Positions 6,201 to 9,143 of a stretch of DNA of 9,143 nt are shown here, piece after piece. The stretch is from Candidatus Woesearchaeota archaeon (GTDB taxonomy: Archaea; Nanobdellota; Nanobdellia; Woesearchaeales; UBA10200), in assembly GCA_018302185.1 (NCBI GenBank), contig JAGVZX010000049.1:1-9143 (forward strand). The letters are read 5' to 3'. The translations under genes were made by a program, and so were the position numbers. The notes below the pieces were generated by a model. That model was not told the origin of the DNA. It saw only the letters and a program-made list of their open reading frames with translations, and ran no database searches. Every line of letters starts with the position of its first letter. Positions within the stretch are counted from its first letter, which is position 1.

Positions 6201-9143
6201 TGACATCTCTTGCAGGACAATAGGCACAGCAGATTATTGCGCAGTTGCTACAAATGCAGGAGTGAGCATAATCAATTATACTGGCAACAGCGTTGTAAAT
6301 TCCACAGATGCCTATTTATCAAGAGCAATATTAATAACAAAATCAAATGATTTAGTCTGGGCTAATACGACACACCTATTAAGAAAACTCTCAGTTCAAA
6401 ACATAGGCACAAGCTTTGCATCTGATAATTATACAGCTATCTCAAACATCAATGCAATAGAATCAGATTCTAATAATATCTATATCGGCAATGAAGATGG
6501 TGTTCATGGTATAGGCAACATACATTTTAAGGATTTCAACAATAACACATATAAGACCACAGCAGATGAAATATCTCCATCAACATCTGGCTTGACATTC
6601 TATCACCGATTAAATTCTAATGATACAGCAACATATTCAGTAGGTAACCAGACACCTATAGCAACAGGCGGTACTTTCGTATCTGGAAAGTTTAATAATG
6701 CTTCGTTATTCAATCCTACAGGCGGTTATGGATTTAGCATATTAGGTGGTGTAGACCCAGGATATAAAGGAACTGTAAGTTTTTGGTATAGACCTAACTA
6801 TAACGGTACTGTTCAAGGTGCTGATGATTATATGTTAAGAATTATAAATCAGACAGGTAATGCTAACCTTCTCCAGATATATACGGCTTCTGGCAGTGGT
6901 GGACAGCTAGTATTCCAACCCTACAATAATGCAGCCAGTGCGCAACAATGTAACACACAGACGAATACTTGGAATAATATCATTAAAGATAGATGGTATC
7001 ATCTAGAGTTTGCATGGGATTTTAGTACTTCGAAATGTTATATATTCATTGATGGCATAGGCAAACCTTTGCAAAATAGCGGAACTTTATCAGGAAATAG
7101 AAGTGTAATTGCTGGTTCTGCTACTGTCAGTGACCTTGTAATAGGAAGCTTTGACTATAATAGCGCTAATACTGCTAACGGCACAATAGATGAAGTCAAG
7201 ATATTTAATACTGTCCAACATACAAGCAACTTCACGCCTGAAGGAGATTTCAGGATAGCAGGTACATCAAACAACGTAACTTCGCTCTCATTAGCTGCAG
7301 ACAATAAGACACTTTATGTTGGTACAAATAATGGCAATAATATAAGCGGTGCAATTACCGAAATAAATCTTACTTCAAACACAGCTTTATACAACTGGAG
7401 CAATCTTACATCTCCTTGGCTGATCGATTATGACATCAGGTCTTTGAGCGTTAATGCAAACAATGCGATCTCTGCTTTATGGTCAGGCACTCTGATTGCA
7501 GGAACAGACAACGGAGCTTCAGTCTTAGATAACATCTTCACAAAAACTGATGCTAGCGGAAACTATAATTATACGATAACATCATTAGGGCAAGACGGCA
7601 CATACTCTGTGCTGGTAAATTCAACTTCCAGATTGATCTCAGGCTCTTCATCTTCTACTTTAACTGTCGATGCCACTGACCCACAGATCACTTTATATCT
7701 GATAAACGGCTATAATTCTTCTTCACAAAGCATAAACCTCAGCTGGATCGCAAAAGATAATTTTGATACCAGCATGTTATGCAATCTGACACTTGACGGA
7801 ATAATAAACCAATCAAGCATAATAACAGCAAATAATACATTAATAAACATTACTTTGTCAATAGCAGAAGGAAGTCATTCTTGGAACGTCACTTGTGCAG
7901 ATGATGCAACTAATGTAAATACATCTGAAACGAGAACATTTACCGTTGATTTGACTAATGCAACTATCATCCTGATAAATCAGACTAGAGAGACAAATGT
8001 GATGGTAAATGTAACTTCTCCTGTCCAAATTGGAACTAATATCACTTTAACTGTCAATGTTACTGATACATTGACTAAGCCAGATAAAGTCTGGGTAAAA
8101 GTCTGGGAAAGTGTTAAAGATGTTTCAAGGATAATCTGGCAAGGGTTTATGTCTTTGTTCAGCGGCACGATCTGGCAGGCTAAGATTCTGATAAATGAAT
8201 CATTTGATGCAAGAACATATAACTATACTGTTTATGCAAATGATAGCGCAAACAATATCGCAGAATATCAAGGCAATTTTACGGTCAATGGCAGCATGAC
8301 AGTCACAGGACTGCTAACTGCTAATTATACTACCCTCTCTTCAAATGTGATCGCAACAGGCCATATCAATCTAAGCGATAGTACAAATGTTAGCAATACC
8401 TATCTCAATCTATATCTTAATGGCTCAAAAATCACTAAGGCAGATGGATTCACTTCAACTGGCGCCTATGTTTATGACGCAGATAATTTCACAGCTGCAA
8501 ATGGCAAGATAAGCAATAATACAGTTAATGATGTATTTGGAGATGGGACCTATTATTACATTGCAACAATCTCTGGATTAAATGTTCTGTTTGTCAGGAA
8601 TAATACCGAAAAGGCAAACCTCTCTGGAAATTTTAATTCTATATATGCCTTGAATAATCTTGTATATCTCGGCAATACCTCAGGTATTTATGTTTTTAAT
8701 AATGACGCAACATTAACTTCAAATTATAGTTTTACTAACATCACTAATATCAATGATATAGATTGCAGGACATTCTCCAATATAGATTATTGTGCAATCG
8801 CTTCTAATAGTTTGTATGTTATAAATACGAGCAATAAAATTTTAGTCAATGTTTCTGAATCACAGATGTTCAATAAGGTTGAGATAGATTCAAGCCAAAG
8901 GATAATAACCTCTAATTCAACTCATTTATTGAGAAGCAGAGAGTTAGAAGATATTTATAATGGTGAATATGAAAGTTTAACACAGAACATTACAGGTTGG
9001 TGGCATTTAAATAATAATGGTGTAGATTCATCAGGTAATGGTTATGTTGGTACATTAAACGGAAATGCTTATTATAACTCAACTAATTATAAATATGGTG
9101 GATTTGGATTAGAACTTGATGGTACTGGTGATTATTTATCTGG
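2881..9143 (+). CDS. Giant membrane-anchored surface protein with propeller, LamG-like and Ig-like modules; 3' end beyond window
   Basis: The frame is open for at least 2087 codons and runs off the right edge. ATG 2881 is the first possible start after an in-frame TAA at 2854-2856. Order of parts: charged head (1-84) with a CEQC motif; transmembrane helix (about 86-106); propeller 1 from 134; LamG-like domain (296-523); blade 5; discoidin-like domain (about 556-733); blades 6-7 (740-836); Ig-like region (858-952); half-sandwich (973-1000); propeller 2 from 1026, interrupted by LamG-like domain 2 (1232-1450); sandwich remainder and Ig-like domain (1554-1690); second Ig-like copy (1714-1806); half-sandwich (1827-1855); propeller 3 from 1880; LamG-like domain 3 from 2037. 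The exterior is rich in Asn, Ser and Thr with many N-x-S/T sites, as in glycosylated archaeal surface proteins. The likely role is carbohydrate or cell-surface recognition or adhesion (inferred). No catalytic motif was seen. Confidence 0.93.
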   Translation, partial: MEFWLKKKIKHEKRAEKHKNIAQARLKIRELKKEIAICEQCKQEAIKDNEDVEYITYFSQHVKEKQHEIRGLKDSIIGYSPVKHNAIAVSVLVFFAAMAMFFLSMYASQQNITGLSIVAANFNADSGSSSLLNNTVNDVFVDGTYYYAATGSGLSVLFVKNNTEKANLSGNFKAIYALNNLVYLGNTSGIYVFNNNATLGFNKSHTVNVTNVNDIDCTTFSGLDYCAIGTNAGLRVYNFTGNTIINSTDTQIIKAVKFDKNSTTGQVLFSNTTHLLRSTGINAMFNNEEYPVFSNISGWWHFDNADGNDSGPLNLDITSLLLGATYNTTYSKFGNGSLTFNGTKTNGNAAVVNSSATEFDGRKELTVMLWVKSNASQHDSGYTNIIGKFGTVTETDRSWLFRHRDVNGAGNDRLEWTFVADNDQVYSDEVIYTGPFLIDNNWHHLAYTIDFNAGQFKLYYEGIQQTNVSLNTSTQIQNGSTLKPVTIGCLDIGVACTPWNGSIDEVIILGKALTAQEIYDYYFKFQSKNATALSNINSLESTANNIYAGHSGGVSKINATEFSYNSTSNQDYYINGSALTSYNNSGGFGDRRPMMDVVDSGCAGMWTGCDDPNGLVDGVGHGATTNDFIGGGVSVADKWILFDFLANNNKFITEAKWLQSGTSSHGIWQWQGSDDNSTFINIGANYTLGGSTDQIQTTLSVNNKSYRYYRMLGLSGTFSNSPWIEEIQFKIYGNPNQILAGTINNVTALAISGDEKTLYAATSDGTANGAVTEINLTSNTQLFNWSNTNGERLLNYSISSIAKYGNNTYSQISANALYLFELLVGTSSGMSLIGSDYLTVALVNQTDFAGNNVNSTAPVQIGSNITIRINVTATPKSVSNVWVAVWQAGNYTSDNFIANTSYTSLSGTIYSFIVPINVSFEARTYNYTIYANDTVNNLVQSETLNFTVNGSMQIKIALSPNLTDAYWTTAVSGLINLSDGTNVSNTLINLYLNSSKITKANGFTSTGAYVYDSDNFTATNGKLGNNIVNDVFNDGTYYYIATNGGLQLIYTRNNSAKTNISGNFATVSALNNLVYLGNASGVWIFNNDGTLSFNRSYTTQLINASVNDISCRTIGTADYCAVATNAGVSIINYTGNSVVNSTDAYLSRAILITKSNDLVWANTTHLLRKLSVQNIGTSFASDNYTAISNINAIESDSNNIYIGNEDGVHGIGNIHFKDFNNNTYKTTADEISPSTSGLTFYHRLNSNDTATYSVGNQTPIATGGTFVSGKFNNASLFNPTGGYGFSILGGVDPGYKGTVSFWYRPNYNGTVQGADDYMLRIINQTGNANLLQIYTASGSGGQLVFQPYNNAASAQQCNTQTNTWNNIIKDRWYHLEFAWDFSTSKCYIFIDGIGKPLQNSGTLSGNRSVIAGSATVSDLVIGSFDYNSANTANGTIDEVKIFNTVQHTSNFTPEGDFRIAGTSNNVTSLSLAADNKTLYVGTNNGNNISGAITEINLTSNTALYNWSNLTSPWLIDYDIRSLSVNANNAISALWSGTLIAGTDNGASVLDNIFTKTDASGNYNYTITSLGQDGTYSVLVNSTSRLISGSSSSTLTVDATDPQITLYLINGYNSSSQSINLSWIAKDNFDTSMLCNLTLDGIINQSSIITANNTLINITLSIAEGSHSWNVTCADDATNVNTSETRTFTVDLTNATIILINQTRETNVMVNVTSPVQIGTNITLTVNVTDTLTKPDKVWVKVWESVKDVSRIIWQGFMSLFSGTIWQAKILINESFDARTYNYTVYANDSANNIAEYQGNFTVNGSMTVTGLLTANYTTLSSNVIATGHINLSDSTNVSNTYLNLYLNGSKITKADGFTSTGAYVYDADNFTAANGKISNNTVNDVFGDGTYYYIATISGLNVLFVRNNTEKANLSGNFNSIYALNNLVYLGNTSGIYVFNNDATLTSNYSFTNITNINDIDCRTFSNIDYCAIASNSLYVINTSNKILVNVSESQMFNKVEIDSSQRIITSNSTHLLRSRELEDIYNGEYESLTQNITGWWHLNNNGVDSSGNGYVGTLNGNAYYNSTNYKYGGFGLELDGTGDYLS
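3280..3720 (+). repeat. Propeller copy 1, blades 1-4 (residues 134-280)
   Basis: Blade-like strands of the Reg_prop type recur about every 37-45 residues: DGTYYYAATGSGL (142-154), NNLVYLGNTSGIYVF (179-193), DYCAIGTNAGL (224-234) and the degenerate VLFSNTTHLLR (267-277). Cys217 and Cys226 flank blade 3 and are conserved in the other two copies. The copy is closed by blades 5-7 much further on, after inserted domains. It is the counterpart of the segments starting at 5956 and 8518. Confidence 0.75.
3766..4449 (+). other. LamG-like jelly-roll domain 1 (residues 296-523)
   Basis: The start ISGWWHFD and the end GSIDEVIILGKALTAQEIYD are hallmark ends of Laminin_G_3/LamGL concanavalin-like domains. 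Between them are the usual FGNGSLTFNG, LTVMLWVKS and NWHHLAYTID strands. Cys489 and Cys496 probably form a disulfide. The family typically binds glycans or proteins. It is inserted between propeller blades 4 and 5. Confidence 0.8.
4477..4551 (+). other. Isolated propeller blade 5 of copy 1 (residues 533-557)
   Basis: SNINSLES...NNIYAGHSGGV lies between two inserted domains yet aligns without gaps to SNINAIES...NNIYIGNEDGV (1188-1208) in copy 2, with 13 of 22 residues identical by hand. This identifies it as a blade of the same propeller that was interrupted by the LamG-like insertion before it and the discoidin-like insertion after it. Confidence 0.65.
4543..5079 (+). other. Discoidin (F5/8 C)-like domain (residues ~556-733)
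   Basis: The pattern KWILFDF, then ITEAKWLQSG, GIWQWQGSDDNSTF, YRYYRMLGLSG and WIEEIQFKIYG matches the strand order of galactose-binding-like F5/8 type C domains. In that family WI-x-D-L/F opens the barrel, a Ser-Asp-Asp-x-Ser-x-F segment lies mid-domain, and Y-R-Y-x-R precedes the last strand. Cys602 and Cys609 lie in an Asp/Gly-rich N-terminal loop. Such domains commonly bind carbohydrates. It fills the slot between blades 5 and 6, and glycine codons are mostly GGT, unlike the propeller. Confidence 0.6.
5098..5388 (+). other. Propeller copy 1, blades 6-7 (residues 740-836)
   Basis: AGTINNVTALAISGDEKTLY (740-759) and GAVTEINLTSNTQLFNW align closely with AGTSNNVTSLSLAADNKTLY (1460-1479) and GAITEINLTSNTALYNW of copy 2. 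The last blade ends LLVGTSSGMSLIGSD. Together with blades 1-4 and blade 5 this gives seven blade motifs, a normal propeller number. Confidence 0.65.
5452..5736 (+). repeat. Ig-like linker, copy 1 (residues 858-952)
   Basis: A beta-sandwich-like segment from PVQIGSNITIRINVT to FTVNGSM. It repeats at residues 1714-1806 with PVQIGTNITLTVNVT, FDARTYNYTVYAND and FTVNGSM. In each case it follows a propeller and precedes the half-sandwich that leads into the next propeller. It probably acts as a stalk spacer. Confidence 0.65.
5797..5955 (+). repeat. Half-sandwich leading into propeller 2 (residues 973-1025)
   Basis: GLINLSDGTNVSNT, LNSSKITKANGFTSTGAYVY and DNFTATNGK repeat at residues 1827-1879 with few changes; long stretches are also near-identical at DNA level, for example 5905-5940 against 8467-8502. 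It resembles the first strands of a carboxypeptidase-regulatory-like or Ig-like sandwich that breaks off where the propeller begins. Confidence 0.55.
5956..6513 (+). repeat. Propeller copy 2, blades 1-5 (residues 1026-1211)
   Basis: Blade motifs: DGTYYYIATNGGL, NNLVYLGNASGVWIF, DYCAVATNAGV, LVWANTTHLLR and NNIYIGNEDGV. Cys1111 and Cys1120 keep the nine-residue spacing of copies 1 and 3. Unlike copies 1 and 3, blade 4 runs straight into blade 5 with no LamG insertion between them. Confidence 0.75.
6574..7230 (+). other. LamG-like jelly-roll domain 2 (residues ~1232-1450)
   Basis: LamG-like strands are visible as SGKFNNASLFNPTGG, GTVSFWYRP, RWYHLEFAWDFS, YIFIDGIG and the ending NGTIDEVKIFN. 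Cys1357 and Cys1386 could pair. It sits between blades 5 and 6, the slot taken by the discoidin-like domain in copy 1, and is too different from LamG 1 to be a recent duplicate. Confidence 0.75.
7258..7533 (+). other. Propeller copy 2, blades 6-7 (residues 1460-1551)
   Basis: Blade 6 (KTLYVGTNNG to GAITEINLTSN) and blade 7 (TLIAGTDNGASVLDN) close the second propeller. Immediately after, FTKTDASGNYNYTITS begins, which reads like the missing second half of the sandwich that broke off at residue 1000. Confidence 0.65.
7540..7950 (+). other. Sandwich remainder plus Ig-like domain (residues 1554-1690)
   Basis: FTKTDASGNYNYTITS to LTVDATDP (1554-1601) has the D-x-x-G-x-Y-x-Y pattern of carboxypeptidase-regulatory-like or Big sandwiches. 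It is followed by an Ig-like domain with Cys1634 and Cys1672, SINLSWIAKDNFD and SHSWNVTCADDATN, ending TRTFTVD. Copy 1 has no counterpart to this segment. Confidence 0.6.
8020..8298 (+). repeat. Ig-like linker, copy 2 (residues 1714-1806)
   Basis: Second copy of the linker at residues 858-952. The PVQIG and FTVNGSM ends and the ARTYNYT-x-YAND block are conserved, while the middle has diverged (WVKVWESVKDVSRIIWQG here). It leads into the half-sandwich at 8359-8517 and propeller 3. Confidence 0.65.
8359..8517 (+). repeat. Half-sandwich leading into propeller 3 (residues 1827-1879)
   Basis: Counterpart of residues 973-1025, with LNGSKITKADGFTSTGAYVY and DNFTAANGK. If the nesting model is right, its second half, a D-x-x-G-x-Y-x-Y segment like residues 1557-1564, should appear downstream of this window after propeller 3. 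Confidence 0.55.
8518..8943 (+). repeat. Propeller copy 3, blades 1-4 (residues 1880-2021)
   Basis: Its first 66 residues match 58 of 66 positions of copy 1 by hand count, and a 32-nt stretch is identical (3364-3395 against 8602-8633). Blade 4 again ends THLLR (2014-2018). Cys1962 and Cys1971 keep the conserved spacing. Copy 3 is closer to copy 1 than to its neighbour copy 2 over this segment. Confidence 0.75.
8989..9143 (+). other. LamG-like domain 3, cut by window end (residue 2037 onward)
   Basis: ITGWWHLNNNG, DSSGNGYVGTLNG and YGGFGLELDGTGDYLS are the textbook opening of a LamGL/Laminin_G_3 domain. It occupies the blade 4-5 slot, as LamG 1 does in copy 1. Eight of its 11 glycine codons visible here are GGT, in contrast to the propeller DNA immediately before it. 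Confidence 0.75.

Overview
This AT-rich window most likely comes from an archaeon, possibly a small-genome DPANN lineage of the Woesearchaeota/Pacearchaeota kind. The reasons are archaeal TATA-like boxes, weak or absent Shine-Dalgarno sites, a DUF58/von Willebrand A (VWA) gene pair, and a very large Asn/Ser/Thr-rich surface protein carrying LamG-type domains. This placement is inferred from gene style only, because the window has no rRNA or other marker gene.

Layout, all genes on the + strand. Positions 1-85 hold dense overlapping dyads directly in front of a DUF58 protein gene (86-973). A BatA-like membrane VWA protein gene follows (1023-2030). The two probably form a unit of the MoxR/DUF58/VWA type whose MoxR ATPase would lie off the left edge. 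Positions 2031-2580 lack a convincing intact gene but are structured. A ~206-bp segment is bounded by a near-perfect 21/22-nt inverted repeat (2069-2090 / 2254-2274) and has a small open frame on the minus strand; it may be a decayed insertion-element end or a structured RNA. Next come five 17-bp palindromes built on TACATA-N5-TATGTA (2384-2585), the last overlapping the start of a small helix-turn-helix (HTH) protein gene (2581-2826). A possible 24-codon ORF bridges to the next gene.

From 2881 to the right edge runs one uninterrupted reading frame of at least 2087 codons, which I read through without meeting a stop. It encodes an N-terminally membrane-anchored giant surface protein: a charged, possibly coiled-coil cytoplasmic head, one transmembrane helix, then a repeated exterior. 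Each repeat is read as a seven-bladed Reg_prop-like beta-propeller interrupted by jelly-roll domains (LamG-like or discoidin-like) and joined by Ig-like sandwiches. Three propellers begin at residues 134, 1026 and 1880.

The main point of interest is the giant protein. The propeller is a conserved frame, while the inserted domains differ between copies, sit in two alternative inter-blade slots, and show a different glycine codon preference. Together with the upstream HTH gene and palindrome array, this looks like a regulated, recombining surface-recognition locus. That functional reading is inference.
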